Shown piece after piece: positions 44,012-52,577 of a DNA stretch of 53,226 nt. Under the pieces are notes generated by a model. It saw only the letters and a program-made list of their open reading frames with translations, did no database searches and was not told where the DNA came from. Positions within the stretch are counted from its first letter, which is position 1, and every line of letters starts with the position of its first letter. Where the stretch lies: contig NZ_QZEX01000019.1 in NCBI RefSeq assembly GCF_003646465.1, positions 1-53,226 on the forward strand, read 5' to 3'. Made by a program: the position numbers and the translations under genes. This stretch comes from Chachezhania antarctica (GTDB lineage: Bacteria > Pseudomonadota > Alphaproteobacteria > Rhodobacterales > Rhodobacteraceae).

Positions 44012-45145
44012 ATGAGACATGCAACTGAAACAACAACCGCCCTGGCGGAACGGACATCTCTGCCCTGCCCTAACCCCTATGAGCTTCTGGGCCCAGTTCG
44101 CGTACTGAGGAAGGAGCTCGGTCTCACAACCAATGACCTCGCCGTTCTGACCGCGCTCATTAGCTTCCTACCCCGCAAAGAACGTGAGATTCAGGACAGC
44201 CAGCGACTTACGCTCACTGTCGTGTTCCCATCGAACGCTTCTCTGTCAGAGCGCACCAATGGACTCGATGAGAGAACACTTCGACGCAGCCTGGGACGCC
44301 TCTCAGCTGCTGAACTGATCGAACGCAAGAATTCAGCAAATGGCAAACGCTTTCCGCTGCGGTATGGAGGCGTTATCAGAGATGCCTTCGGTATCGACCT
44401 GAAGCCCTTGATCCAGAGGTACGGCTCGCTCGCGACACAAGCCTTGCAGCTCACCGAAGAACGCGAGCGCTTGCGCTCACTGAAGGCTGAGGCGTTGGCC
44501 CTACGTGCCTCGCTACTCCACCAGACACGCTTCGATGAAACAAAGCTCTCTACCCTCAACATGATCAGAAATGTCCTGCGTCGAGCAACATTAACCGTTG
44601 ATGCAGTCCTGAGCGTTATCTCGGAACTTAGAGCCCTCGGAGCCGATACCGACGCAAGCTACGGTGAACACCATGCCGCAGAAAAAGCTGGTACCGCAGA
44701 TAATTTACAAACTATCGAACACCGACCTCATTCACCAGATTCCAACGATCTGCCCGCCACAAACGGACAAAATGTCCGGCACATAGAGTCTATAAAAAAA
44801 GATATTAAAAAGGTTGTTCCCGCTACGGACAATCACGGTGAACAAAACGCACAAACCAAACCCACGATGAACCGAGATCCAGCACGCATGGCATGGGAAG
44901 ACTTCACCTACGTTTCGGGATTTTTCCCAGAACCACCGCGCACAGGAGAAGCCCTCACCGGCATTCTATACGACCTCGGTCGATTGCTTAGAATAAGCCA
45001 AGACGAACTGCGGCGTGGCATCCAGAAAGCTGGCGCTGGAAAGCTGCTTCTCATCTTCGACTACCTGATAGCAAGAGCAGACACGATCAAACACCCTGAC
45101 GCCTATTTTGAAAGGGTTCTACGCACCCAACTTGCTCCCACATGA
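44012..45145 (+). CDS. repC: RepC replication initiator
   Basis: I use the ATG at 44012 (MRHATETTTALAERTSLP), the usual RepC opening; the longer frame would begin inside the ctRNA region. The 377-residue protein has the N-terminal HTH region (GLTTNDLAVLTALISFLP, LDERTLRRSLGRLSAAELIE) and the C-terminal RepC domain (FGFFPEPPRTGEALTGILYDLG-like segment, RLLRISQDELRRGIQKAG). RepC initiates replication at an origin within its own gene. Codon use is less GC-rich than in neighbours, typical of repC. The stop overlaps the next frame's ATG (ATGA), but that frame's start is probably not used. Confidence 0.93.
   Translation: MRHATETTTALAERTSLPCPNPYELLGPVRVLRKELGLTTNDLAVLTALISFLPRKEREIQDSQRLTLTVVFPSNASLSERTNGLDERTLRRSLGRLSAAELIERKNSANGKRFPLRYGGVIRDAFGIDLKPLIQRYGSLATQALQLTEERERLRSLKAEALALRASLLHQTRFDETKLSTLNMIRNVLRRATLTVDAVLSVISELRALGADTDASYGEHHAAEKAGTADNLQTIEHRPHSPDSNDLPATNGQNVRHIESIKKDIKKVVPATDNHGEQNAQTKPTMNRDPARMAWEDFTYVSGFFPEPPRTGEALTGILYDLGRLLRISQDELRRGIQKAGAGKLLLIFDYLIARADTIKHPDAYFERVLRTQLAPT
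44764..44812. other. AT-rich segment in repC, candidate replication origin
   Basis: An inverted repeat CGGACA-AAA-TGTCCG (44764-44778) is followed by an A/T-dominated stretch (about 44785-44812, including TATAAAAAAAGATATTAAAA). RepABC origins have been mapped to AT-rich sequence inside repC, so this is the likely oriV. No experiment supports the exact position here. Confidence 0.55.
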
Positions 45146-45147
45146 AC

Positions 45148-45167
45148 TTCTTGACCGCGGTCAAGAA
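45148..45167. repeat. parS palindrome 3 (after repC)
   Basis: CTTGACCGCGGTCAAG core extended to 20 bp, beginning three bases after the repC stop codon. Identical core to copies 1 and 2. Confidence 0.8.
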
Positions 45168-45258
45168 CCACCGAGAGAGGGAAAAGAGTGTTGGTTTGAG
45201 GGTGACCGGAAATGAGATCGGAAGAGTGGCTTCCCACGCCCGCCGTGGAGAGTATCTG

Positions 45259-46200
45259 ATGACGGAAGCTGTCCAGAAAATCACCCTGCTTCCGTCCCGG
45301 GATATCCCTTTCGACAAACCGATGTTAATGCAGTCCAACGTGCAGCGCATCAAGGCCGGCGTGTCCGTCGAGGACCTGGCCGAAGACATCGCTCGCCGCG
45401 GCCTCATGCAGAGCCTGAGCGTGCGGCCCGTGTTGGCTGACGATGGTACCGAAACCGGCAAGTTCGAGATCCCAACCGGGGGCCGCCGGTTCCTAGCATT
45501 GTCCTTGCTGGTGAAGCAGAAGCGGTTGGCGAAGACCACGCCCATTCCCTGCATCGTGCGGGGTTCGAGATTCTGGCCGAGGACGGTTCCCTTGCGGAAA
45601 ACATGCAGCGCGTCACTCTGCACTCGTTCTACCAGTTGCGCGCGTTTATGTCCCTGCCTGACAAGGGTCAGACCGATGCTGCATGACCTCTTCCAGGGCG
45701 ATGGCGACAGTTCGCTCGAGGACCCTGCCTTGCTCGATCGACTGGTGACGGAAAAACTCCAGGCTGAGACGGTTGCGGTTGAGGGCTGGAAGTGGATCGA
45801 GGTCGCAGTCGACCTGCCCTACGGCTACGGCTATAGCCACAGCTTGCGGTCCTTGTCCTGCGATCCGGCACATATGACGGATGAAGAAGAAGCGGTTCAT
45901 ACCAAACGGCTCTCCGAGTATCAGGCGCTGGAAGAAGAACACGCGGGGCAGGATGAGACCCCCGCCGAGATTGATAAGCGGCTTCGCGTGTCGGAAGCGG
46001 AGATGGAAAAGATCGAGGCCCTGCCGTTAGTCTTCAATCCGACAGACATCAGGCGGGCAGGGGCGTTCGTCACGCTCGATCGCTACGGCGCGCTGGCAGT
46101 CTATCGCGGCTACGACCATCTGACCTCGGACGAGTCCATCGAGAACGGCATCACCGCCAATGTGTACATCTACGCTGAGACCGTGCAGCGGTTCGGATGA
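45259..46200 (+). pseudogene. Decayed ParB/RepB-nuclease-like protein gene
   Basis: From ATG 45259 the frame begins like plasmid ParB-like proteins (MTEAVQKITLLPSRDIPFD, GGRRFLALSLLVKQKRLAK). At about 45564 the homology moves to another frame (FEILAEDGSLAENMQRVTL, then LHSFYQLRAFMSLPDKGQ), which ends at 45686. It resumes in the first frame at HDLFQGDGDSSLEDPALL, after a gap where about 100 residues of the family are missing. The rest, including VRPEDE-like and C-terminal parts, is shortened. So there is one frameshift, an internal deletion and a C-terminal loss compared with the intact relative at 49929. Confidence 0.7.
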
Positions 46201-46227
46201 CATATGGGAGGGCACAACCCATCTCTT

Positions 46228-46258
46228 GCAGAATATCCAGAATGTATGTATATTCTGC
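46228..46258. promoter_or_regulatory. Inverted repeat, toxin-antitoxin operator candidate
   Basis: GCAGAATAT (46228-46236) and ATATTCTGC (46250-46258) are perfect 9-bp inverted arms five bases upstream of the antitoxin start. AT-rich sequence between the arms could hold the -10. Antitoxins of the Phd/YefM group bind such repeats to repress their own operon. Confidence 0.6.
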
Positions 46259-46262
46259 ATAA

Positions 46263-46532
46263 ATGGAGACCCAGATCATGCAAGAGCTTCCCGAGTTCAA
46301 GGCGGCCAACCTGACGCGGCACACCAGTGACCTGTTCGACGCGGCCATTCGGTCGCCGATTGCGATCACCAAGCACCGCAAGCCTAAATTCGTGCTGATG
46401 AGCATGGATCAGTATCAGCAACTTACCCGGGGGGCTACGCAGCAGGCTCATATGGTTGACGAGATGCCCGAGGATCTCAAGGCGCTGATGATTGAAGGGC
46501 TCGAGCGGGACTTGACGCGGGCGGATGACTAA
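46263..46532 (+). CDS. Phd/YefM-family antitoxin
   Basis: This 89-residue protein has the Phd/YefM N-terminal DNA-binding fold (ANLTRHTSDLFDAAIRSPIAITKHRKPKFVLMSMDQYQQL) and a C-terminal acidic tail for toxin binding. An alternative start is the ATG at 46278 (MQELPEF). It overlaps the toxin gene by eight bases, which is standard for such pairs. The inverted repeat just upstream is the likely operator. Confidence 0.87.
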   Translation: METQIMQELPEFKAANLTRHTSDLFDAAIRSPIAITKHRKPKFVLMSMDQYQQLTRGATQQAHMVDEMPEDLKALMIEGLERDLTRADD

Positions 46533-46941
46533 GCCTGCCGCTGGAGAGGTTTTCCGCTATCCGTTCCTGTGGAAACGCGAACAGATGGCGGGCGAGACCG
46601 AGGGCCGCAAGACGCGGCCTGTCTGTATCGCCGTCACTGTCGCCAAGTCCGATAGCGAGACCGTGGTGTTCATCCTGCCGATCACCACGCAGCCGCCCTT
46701 GCCATCGCGCAAGTTCATCGAGGTGCCACAGATCGAGTCGCAGCGCGTGGGGTTGGAAACCCATGTTCGCAAATGGGTCATGCTGGACGAGATCAACACC
46801 GATATTCTGGAGCGGTCCTATGTCTGGGAGGACCGCACGCCCATCGGCACGTTCAGTTCAGTCTTCACATCCAAAATCCAGTCCAGCCTGATCGCGCTTG
46901 CCAGGTCGGGCGGGGCATCCGTTGTCGATCGGCTGAAGTAA
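46525..46941 (+). CDS. PemK/MazF-like toxin
   Basis: This 138-residue protein has a MazF/PemK-like opening (GEVFRYPFLWKREQMAGETEGRKTRPVCIAV) and the conserved PITTQPPLPSRKF and WVMLDEINTDIL segments. MazF toxins are mRNA-cleaving ribonucleases. The R-K-T-R-P-V motif is the family's strongest match here. It follows the Phd-type antitoxin with an eight-base overlap, giving a mixed antitoxin/toxin pairing. It would stabilise the plasmid by killing or arresting plasmid-free cells. Confidence 0.65.
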   Translation: MTKPAAGEVFRYPFLWKREQMAGETEGRKTRPVCIAVTVAKSDSETVVFILPITTQPPLPSRKFIEVPQIESQRVGLETHVRKWVMLDEINTDILERSYVWEDRTPIGTFSSVFTSKIQSSLIALARSGGASVVDRLK

Positions 46942-46969
46942 TCTCGATCACTGCAGGGTCTGCCCAGCT

Positions 46970-47263
46970 TCACTTGTTCCCATCGATCCACTTCGACATC
47001 AGCTCCTTGTCGCGGAAGCATTCGTCCGGCACGGCGCGGCGCTTGATGCGGGCGAGGCGCTCGGCAAAGGCGACCTGCTTTGATGTCGGGCGGCTGTCCT
47101 GCGCGCCTGGGTTCAGTTTGGCTTGTGCGTCGATCCAGGCGCTCAGGGACCGCCGATCTTGCTGAACCTCCCACGGCAGAAGCGTCTGGTTGCGCAGGGC
47201 CAGCGACCGCGCATAGGCAATCTGCTTTGGCGTCGCGGGCAGGGCGTAAGTGGTGCTTTCCAT
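46970..47263 (-). CDS. Small protein with two similar repeats, function unknown
   Basis: This 97-residue protein contains two related units: TPKQIAYARSLALRNQTLLPWEVQQDRRSLSAWID and TSKQVAFAERLARIKRRAVPDECFRDKELMSKWID (shown in part). Each has a T-x-K-Q-x-x-x-A-x-x-L helix and ends in W-I-D. The pattern suggests a duplicated small helical domain, perhaps DNA- or protein-binding. It is convergent with the toxin gene. I do not recognise a named family. Confidence 0.6.
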   Translation of the reverse strand: MESTTYALPATPKQIAYARSLALRNQTLLPWEVQQDRRSLSAWIDAQAKLNPGAQDSRPTSKQVAFAERLARIKRRAVPDECFRDKELMSKWIDGNK

Positions 47264-47426
47264 CAGGGAACTCCCTTCTTAGCTGGGCTTTCAGTATAGA
47301 ACATAACGGGAACAAATACAAGCCGCCTGCGGAAATCATGGGGTTTGAGAGGAAGAGGAGGGCCGGGGGAGGTCAGGCCTGAGGATGCCCGAAAGAGGGT
47401 GTCCGGGCCTGATCCTGTTCCTCATT

Positions 47427-47502
47427 GGGGTCTGATGCCGGAAAGTGGAGGATCCTACGTTCTCATGAGCTTTGCATTTAACAATCTCCGGCATCAGATC
47501 CC
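47427..47502. repeat. 16-bp inverted repeat with 44-base loop in a 350-bp gene-free region
   Basis: GGGGTCTGATGCCGGA (47427-47442) and TCCGGCATCAGATCCC (47487-47502) match at 15 of 16 positions. They would form a strong hairpin. The gap 47264-47615 holds no convincing gene, and this repeat is its main feature. It could be a regulatory leader, a nicking/replication site or a relic of a small mobile element. Confidence 0.65.
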
Positions 47503-47615
47503 TAAAGAGTGAAAGTGTCCTTCGGGTTTTGTGACTGACGGTTGAGGGCCTTTGGGGTCCCTCAGATGGGTCCGGGCCGGGTTCCGGTCTGCCGTTCCTG
47601 ATGAAGGGCATTCCG

Positions 47616-48086
47616 ATGCAAACAGGTGTATTGCGCGTGTTGCGCGCGACCGCTGCCTCGTGGTGGCGACACAAGGAACTACGCCGATCCGGCCAGTCAT
47701 TGCTGGCACAACGGCTCGAGCGCGAGGCTGTCCTGCGTGATCTCGGCTATCTGAAGCAGGCGGCGTTATTGCCAAACGCGCATGTGATCTGCGGGGAGGG
47801 TGGGACATTCCTCCATCTCGGTTGGACCACCGTGTCGACCTTCGCGCCGATCGAGCGCTTTCCCTTGGCCGCCCTCGCGGTCGCACGAGGAACCCCGTTC
47901 ATCGATATCCGACCCGTCACCGATGTCACCGCCTTCGCGAACCTGCCGCGGGTGGCGCAGGATGGGTCGGTCGACCCTGAACCTTGGGGTCCTGGCAAGT
48001 CCGTCTCGCTGACCACCTACATCGACATGGTCGAAGGGCTCGGCGCGAGGATTCTCAACGATCCGCGGTCCCATCAGTCAGCCTAA
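47616..48086 (+). CDS. Hypothetical protein, plasmid backbone
   Basis: I take the ATG at 47616 (MQTGVLRVL), with AAGGG upstream, rather than the ATG 15 bases earlier. The 156-residue protein has an N-terminal amphipathic/basic helix (RATAASWWRHKELRRSGQSLLAQRLE) and a C-terminal region with VICGEGGTFLHLG and GTPFIDIRPVTDV. There is no signal peptide. It opens the plus-strand run that includes the ArdC-type gene. Function unknown. Confidence 0.6.
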   Translation: MQTGVLRVLRATAASWWRHKELRRSGQSLLAQRLEREAVLRDLGYLKQAALLPNAHVICGEGGTFLHLGWTTVSTFAPIERFPLAALAVARGTPFIDIRPVTDVTAFANLPRVAQDGSVDPEPWGPGKSVSLTTYIDMVEGLGARILNDPRSHQSA

Positions 48087-48126
48087 TCACCACTTACTCT
48101 CACCAAAACTCGAAAGGAGGCCAGCC

Positions 48127-49065
48127 ATGGCCCGATCCCGCACGCCCAAATTCGATGCCTCCGAGGTCATCACGAACGAAATCATCCGCATCATCGAGCG
48201 CGGCGTCCTGCCGTGGCGCAAGCCCTGGACCACAGGCGGCAGCTCACGCCCCCTGCGCGTGGGCGGTGAACCCTACCAGGGAGTGAACAACTTCCTGCTG
48301 ACGATGCGGACCGTGATGGCGGGCCACAGCTCACCCTTCTGGATGACGTTGCCGCAAGCCAATGCCTTGGACGCAAAGGTCCGCAAGGGCGAGAAGTCCT
48401 CTGTCGTCGTTTACTACGGTCAAAGCCGGAGGGACGCCGGCGATGAGGACGACCGCAGCGATGGTGATGATCGCTCCGAGGAAGCCCGTATCTTCCGTTT
48501 CCAGAAATCCTACCGCGTGTTCAATGCCTGCCAGATCGAGGGCTTGCCCGACAGCTTCTACCCTGACCCGGAGCCCGCGCTCGAGCATCCGCAGTCCGAG
48601 CCCATCCCGCACATGCAGGCGTTTTTCGATGCCATCGACATCACAACTGTCTTCACGGGTACGGAGGCGTACTATTTGCCCCCCGTGGACAAGGTCTACA
48701 TGCCATCCATCACGCGGTTTCAGGACCCGCGCAATTTCTACGGGGTCTGGGCCCATGAGCTGGCCCATGCCACGAAAGCCCCCCATCGACTAAACCGCGA
48801 TTTTGGGTACTCGAAGTTTGGCAACACGTCCTATGCGCGCGAGGAGATCGTCGCGGAATTGACCTCGGTGTTCCTGGGTCAGACGCTCGGTTTCACGGCG
48901 CATACGCTCGAGATGAATGCCGCCTACCTGCACAACTGGTTGCGCGTTCTTCGGTCGGACAAGGGTGCGATCTTCCGGCATGCCGCGGACGCGCAGCGCG
49001 CCTGCGACTATCTGATCGTCAGATCGGAGACGGGCAGGGCAGGGCGCAGCGCCGAGGCCGCCTGA
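48127..49065 (+). CDS. ardC: ArdC-type antirestriction protein with zincin domain
   Basis: This 312-residue protein has the ArdC N-terminal ssDNA-binding domain (ITNEIIRIIERGVLPWRKPW, YQGVNNFLLTM, VVYYGQSRR, YRVFNACQIEGLP). A C-terminal metallopeptidase-like domain follows with HELAH (210-214) and EEIVAELTSVFLGQTLG. ArdC proteins protect incoming plasmid DNA from restriction during conjugation. The acidic insert DAGDEDDRSDGDDRSEE in the middle is unusual. A good GGAGG site precedes the start. Confidence 0.88.
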   Translation: MARSRTPKFDASEVITNEIIRIIERGVLPWRKPWTTGGSSRPLRVGGEPYQGVNNFLLTMRTVMAGHSSPFWMTLPQANALDAKVRKGEKSSVVVYYGQSRRDAGDEDDRSDGDDRSEEARIFRFQKSYRVFNACQIEGLPDSFYPDPEPALEHPQSEPIPHMQAFFDAIDITTVFTGTEAYYLPPVDKVYMPSITRFQDPRNFYGVWAHELAHATKAPHRLNRDFGYSKFGNTSYAREEIVAELTSVFLGQTLGFTAHTLEMNAAYLHNWLRVLRSDKGAIFRHAADAQRACDYLIVRSETGRAGRSAEAA

Positions 49066-49085
49066 CCACACGAACGGAGACGCCC

Positions 49086-49295
49086 ATGTCACGCAAGGAA
49101 CCCAAGACGCTGCGGGTGGCCTGCTTCGAAGACGGCCGCCGCAAAATCATCACCTTCAAGGGCGGTGCCTATTGGTGGAGCCAGTCCGAGGGCGCTTATC
49201 CGTTCTCGGCAGCGCTCGAGAGCATCAAAGAACAAGGCGGCTGGATCGAAACCATCCCCAACCCGAATTACAAACCCAAAGGGCTGTTCGGGTAG
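49086..49295 (+). CDS. Small hypothetical protein
   Basis: This 69-residue protein follows the ArdC-type gene by 20 bases and has CGGAGA before the ATG. It is rich in Lys, Gly and aromatic residues (KIITFKGGAYWWSQSEGAYPFSAAL) and has no obvious domain, signal or helix motif. It looks like a beta-rich small domain. No function assigned. Confidence 0.5.
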   Translation: MSRKEPKTLRVACFEDGRRKIITFKGGAYWWSQSEGAYPFSAALESIKEQGGWIETIPNPNYKPKGLFG

Positions 49296-49382
49296 GGCGC
49301 CTTCGGCCTCGATTCATCCGCCAAGCGGAAAAGAAAAAGCGGGCTTTGAGAAGGGTGTTTAAACTTCTCAAAGGAGATCCCC

Positions 49383-49772
49383 ATGTCCATGACCGTTCAA
49401 CCCCTGCCAGACCGTCCGGATCCGAGTGTGATCGCGACGCAGAACGACGCGTTTCGCAAGCTCGCATGCCTTGGGGTGTCGCCCGCGCAGCCCATCCAGG
49501 GCCGGATGCATGTCACCCGCGCGCTTATGGAGGCCGGTGACGGCTTCATGGCCGAGGCGGTGAAGGCGACCGGTGAGTTTGCCACATTCGAGCCTGAGAA
49601 TGATCCCGAGGGATGGCACGATTTCGGGGCGGTCGAGATCCGGGGCGAGACCGTGTTCTGGAAGATCGATCTCTATGAGGCGGGTTCGGATTTCCGCTTC
49701 GGGGCTGAGACCCCGGACAATCCCGCCACCACCATGCGCGTGCTGACCATCATGCTGGCGCGCGACTGGTAG
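49383..49772 (+). CDS. DUF3768-family protein
   Basis: This 129-residue protein has an AAAGGAG site at good spacing. The ending NDPEGWHDFGAVEIRGETVFWKIDLYE and PATTMRVLTIMLARDW matches the DUF3768 pattern known from alphaproteobacterial plasmids. The N-terminal part (ATQNDAFRKLACLG) is the usual family opening. Function unknown. A terminator hairpin follows at 49810. Confidence 0.75.
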   Translation: MSMTVQPLPDRPDPSVIATQNDAFRKLACLGVSPAQPIQGRMHVTRALMEAGDGFMAEAVKATGEFATFEPENDPEGWHDFGAVEIRGETVFWKIDLYEAGSDFRFGAETPDNPATTMRVLTIMLARDW

Positions 49773-49809
49773 GGGAGGGGACTCCTCCCCCCTGACATCT
49801 GAGACGATG

Positions 49810-49848
49810 AAGGCCCGCTGCCCCTCAAAAGGGAAAGCGGGCCTTTTG
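49810..49848 (+). terminator. Rho-independent terminator after the DUF3768 gene
   Basis: AAGGCCCGCT (49810-49819) and AGCGGGCCTT (49836-49845) form a perfect 10-bp stem, followed by T-rich sequence (TTTTG). It ends the ArdC-DUF3768 run before the long ParB-like gene. Confidence 0.8.
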
Positions 49849-49928
49849 TCGTGGTGATCCCTGAAGCCGGGGATTGGTTACGCGCGTGAAGGCGCGGGCC
49901 ACACCTCACCCACCTGGAAGGATATCCC

Positions 49929-51911
49929 ATGACCACAAGCTTTGCCCCTCTCACCGTCGCCATCGGCGATCTGGTCCCGCATCCAGCCAACGTGCGCAGC
50001 AACGCGCCGGAAACCTATGACCCCGAGAACATCGCGCATCTGAAGGCCAGCATCGCTGTGCTGGGCCTGCTCCAGCCGCTCTTGGTCCAGAAGCTCGACG
50101 GCAAATATGCTGTCCTCGCCGGTGGCCGGCGCCATGCCGCGCTGAAGGAGCTGATCCCCGACAAGGCCACCAAAGGGTTCACGGCGAAAACCAAGGTGGA
50201 CTGCCGTCTTGTGCCGGAGGAGTGCGACGTCACCACGGCGCTGTCGCTCGCCGAGAACATCACCCAGGCACCGATGAATGCCATCGACGAGTTCGAGGCC
50301 TTCGCCCGAATGATGGAGGTCGACGGCCAGACGCCCGAGACCATCGCAAAGACCTTTGGCACCACGGTGGCGGCCGTGAAAGGCCGGTTGCGCTATGGCC
50401 TTATCCACCCCGACATCCGCGCCGCGGCCCGGGCCAAGGTGATTACGCTCGACACGATGAAGGCCTTTGCCGAGCATCCAAGCCAGGAGGCACAGCGCGA
50501 GGTCTTCGAGGCGCTCACGAAAGACGGCGGCTATCTGCAGGCCTATACGGTCCGTCAGGCCCTCAAATCCCGCGGGGTGCAGGTCAGCGACGATATCGGG
50601 GCTTTCGTACGCGAAGACTACGAGGCGCGGGGCGGCGCCGTTGCGGCTGACCTTCTGGAAGAGCATTCCGTGCTGGAGGATGCGGCGCTGGTGGAAACCA
50701 TCCTGCTCGAGAAGCTCGGTGTCGCTGCCGAAGAGGCCCGTATGAGGCTGGGCTTTGCCTGGGCCGATGCAATGGTCCGCTATGATTACGCGACCATGGC
50801 CGACTACGGCCGCGTCTATCCCGGCCCGATCGAGCCCGATGAGGCTGCCCGGAAGCGCATCGATGAGATCACCGCCGAACTCGAGAAACTGCAGCTCGAG
50901 ATGGAGGATGAGGGGCTCGAGGACGGTGCCTACAACGCGCTTTACGAGCGCGTGGACGCCTTGGAAGAGGAAGCCCGCGACCTGCAGGAGGCCTACAGCG
51001 CCGAGGACCTCGCGCGGTCTGGGGTAATCGCGTCCTGGTCGGGCGAGCAGGTGACCCTCCATGTTGGCCTCGTCCGCCCGGAAGACACCGTTAAGGAGGA
51101 GGGCGCGCGCGGCTCCTCGGCTAGCCCGACGGGGGAGGAGGCCCCAGACGCCGGCGAAATCACCTATCCAGCCTCACTGGCTGAGGACCTTAAGACCGAG
51201 CGAGCCATGGCGCTTGGGGCCGCGATGGCGCTGCATCCGGAAGCCACGCTCGATCTGACGCTCTTCAAGCTGGTCAGTGATGTTCTGGCCAGCGGCATGA
51301 GTGTTACGCAGGCGATCAAGGTCGAGGCCCGCAAGGAATACCGCAGCCATGCCAAGATGGACGAGATCGACGAGACCTCGCTCGAGCAGGTAGCGGCGGC
51401 GCATGATGTACTTGACCTCTCCTGGCTCGATGACACCCGCGCGCCCGCCGATCAGTTCGCGGCGTTTCGCGCGCTGAAGGCCGGCGAGAAGGCCAAGCTC
51501 GTCGCCTATGCCACCGCCAGCACCACGCAGTCCTGCTTCGCGCGGGACCGATCGCGCGACAGCCTGATGCAGGCGTTCGAGATCGAGATCATGCCCGACA
51601 TTCGCGCCCACTGGACACCGAATGCGGCGCTCTTCAACCGCTTCAAGAAGGCCTGGCTCCTGAAGATCCTCGGCGAGGATCTAGGTCTCGCCCAGGAGGC
51701 GGTGACGCTCGCCTCAGCGAGCAAGAAGGAGATCGTCGCCTTCTGCGACAAGCTCTTCGCTGAACCCTTCGCCACACTGACGGACGCGCAGCGCGCTGCC
51801 GTGGCCGCCTGGTGCCCGCCGATGATGCAGACCGCCGGTGTCGCCTGTGATGAGGCGGAGCCCACTGCGGAAACCCCCGAGCCTGACAGCGAGGTCGCGC
51901 AAGCGGCCTGA
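49929..51911 (+). CDS. Large ParB-like protein (ParB N-terminal domain, nuclease-type relatives)
   Basis: This 660-residue protein has the ParB N-terminal domain (LVPHPANVRSNAPETYDPENI, PLLVQKLDGKYAVLAGGRRHAALKEL, SLAENITQAPMNAIDEFEAF) and an HTH (ETIAKTFGTTVAAVKGRLRYGL). A long acidic coiled-coil region follows (about residues 310-390), then a C-terminal region with SAKASKKEI-like helix. It is far larger than RepB and lies away from repABC, so it is unlikely to be the replicon's partition protein. Plasmid ParB-like proteins of this kind have been linked to DNA binding or nuclease function. A good GGAAGGA site precedes the start. Confidence 0.85.
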   Translation: MTTSFAPLTVAIGDLVPHPANVRSNAPETYDPENIAHLKASIAVLGLLQPLLVQKLDGKYAVLAGGRRHAALKELIPDKATKGFTAKTKVDCRLVPEECDVTTALSLAENITQAPMNAIDEFEAFARMMEVDGQTPETIAKTFGTTVAAVKGRLRYGLIHPDIRAAARAKVITLDTMKAFAEHPSQEAQREVFEALTKDGGYLQAYTVRQALKSRGVQVSDDIGAFVREDYEARGGAVAADLLEEHSVLEDAALVETILLEKLGVAAEEARMRLGFAWADAMVRYDYATMADYGRVYPGPIEPDEAARKRIDEITAELEKLQLEMEDEGLEDGAYNALYERVDALEEEARDLQEAYSAEDLARSGVIASWSGEQVTLHVGLVRPEDTVKEEGARGSSASPTGEEAPDAGEITYPASLAEDLKTERAMALGAAMALHPEATLDLTLFKLVSDVLASGMSVTQAIKVEARKEYRSHAKMDEIDETSLEQVAAAHDVLDLSWLDDTRAPADQFAAFRALKAGEKAKLVAYATASTTQSCFARDRSRDSLMQAFEIEIMPDIRAHWTPNAALFNRFKKAWLLKILGEDLGLAQEAVTLASASKKEIVAFCDKLFAEPFATLTDAQRAAVAAWCPPMMQTAGVACDEAEPTAETPEPDSEVAQAA

Positions 51912-51983
51912 GCCATCACGCGGCCCGCGCGAGGCATTCCCCGCGCGGGTCGACCCTTCCAAACCGAACAGAAAGACATCCCC

Positions 51984-52577
51984 ATGGCTATTCTCAAGTT
52001 CTCTGCCTCCGCTGTTGCGGCGCAGATCGCCCATGCACGCGCCTGCAAAACCTTCCTGCCCAACTGGAACGGGCCCGTGGACAGGCCCGCCCTGATCCTC
52101 ATCGTCGGCAATGGCGTGCATCTGCGCTCAAACGGCATCGATGGCACGACCACCCGTATCGTCACCACCGAGCAGGCCGATCCGTCCTTTGCTTTCGCCA
52201 ATGGCATGAACCCGTTTCGGGATACCGACTGGATGGCGCAGCGCCGCATGGCGTTTCGCGATCTGACCGGCCAGTTTTACACCGACATCCTGGATGACGT
52301 GCAGGTGCTCATCGACCGGGGGCGAGGGGCCATCCGGCTCGCCACCGATGGCCACAGCATCCGCGTCTTCGTGCGCCGGGCCTCGGACTATCTCATCGGC
52401 GGGACCTACGAAGTGCCCTCGGGCCTCGGTGGCACCTTCAGGGTCATCCTCAAGGATGCCTGCGACACCTTTGCGATCGTGCAGAACTGTGGCAATTGCG
52501 AGGATTTTGACGCCATGCAGCCCTACCGCGTGCCGCTCGATGCGCTGATGGAAATCGATGACCGGAGGGCGGCGTGA
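51984..52577 (+). CDS. Hypothetical protein
   Basis: This 197-residue protein follows the ParB-like gene by 72 bases. It has an N-terminal FSASAVAAQIAHARACKTF segment, a central TRIVTTEQADPSFAFANGMNPFRDTDW block and a C-terminal TFAIVQNCGNCEDFDAMQPY with C-x2-C. No signal or transmembrane helix is seen. Its stop overlaps the next ATG (TGATG), so the two genes are coupled. No family recognised. Confidence 0.6.
   Translation: MAILKFSASAVAAQIAHARACKTFLPNWNGPVDRPALILIVGNGVHLRSNGIDGTTTRIVTTEQADPSFAFANGMNPFRDTDWMAQRRMAFRDLTGQFYTDILDDVQVLIDRGRGAIRLATDGHSIRVFVRRASDYLIGGTYEVPSGLGGTFRVILKDACDTFAIVQNCGNCEDFDAMQPYRVPLDALMEIDDRRAA

Noticed and set aside
45142-45258. N-terminal extension of the ParB-like pseudogene from an ATG overlapping the repC stop
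   Set aside because: The extension crosses parS palindrome 3 and has no family similarity. ATG 45259 matches the family opening.
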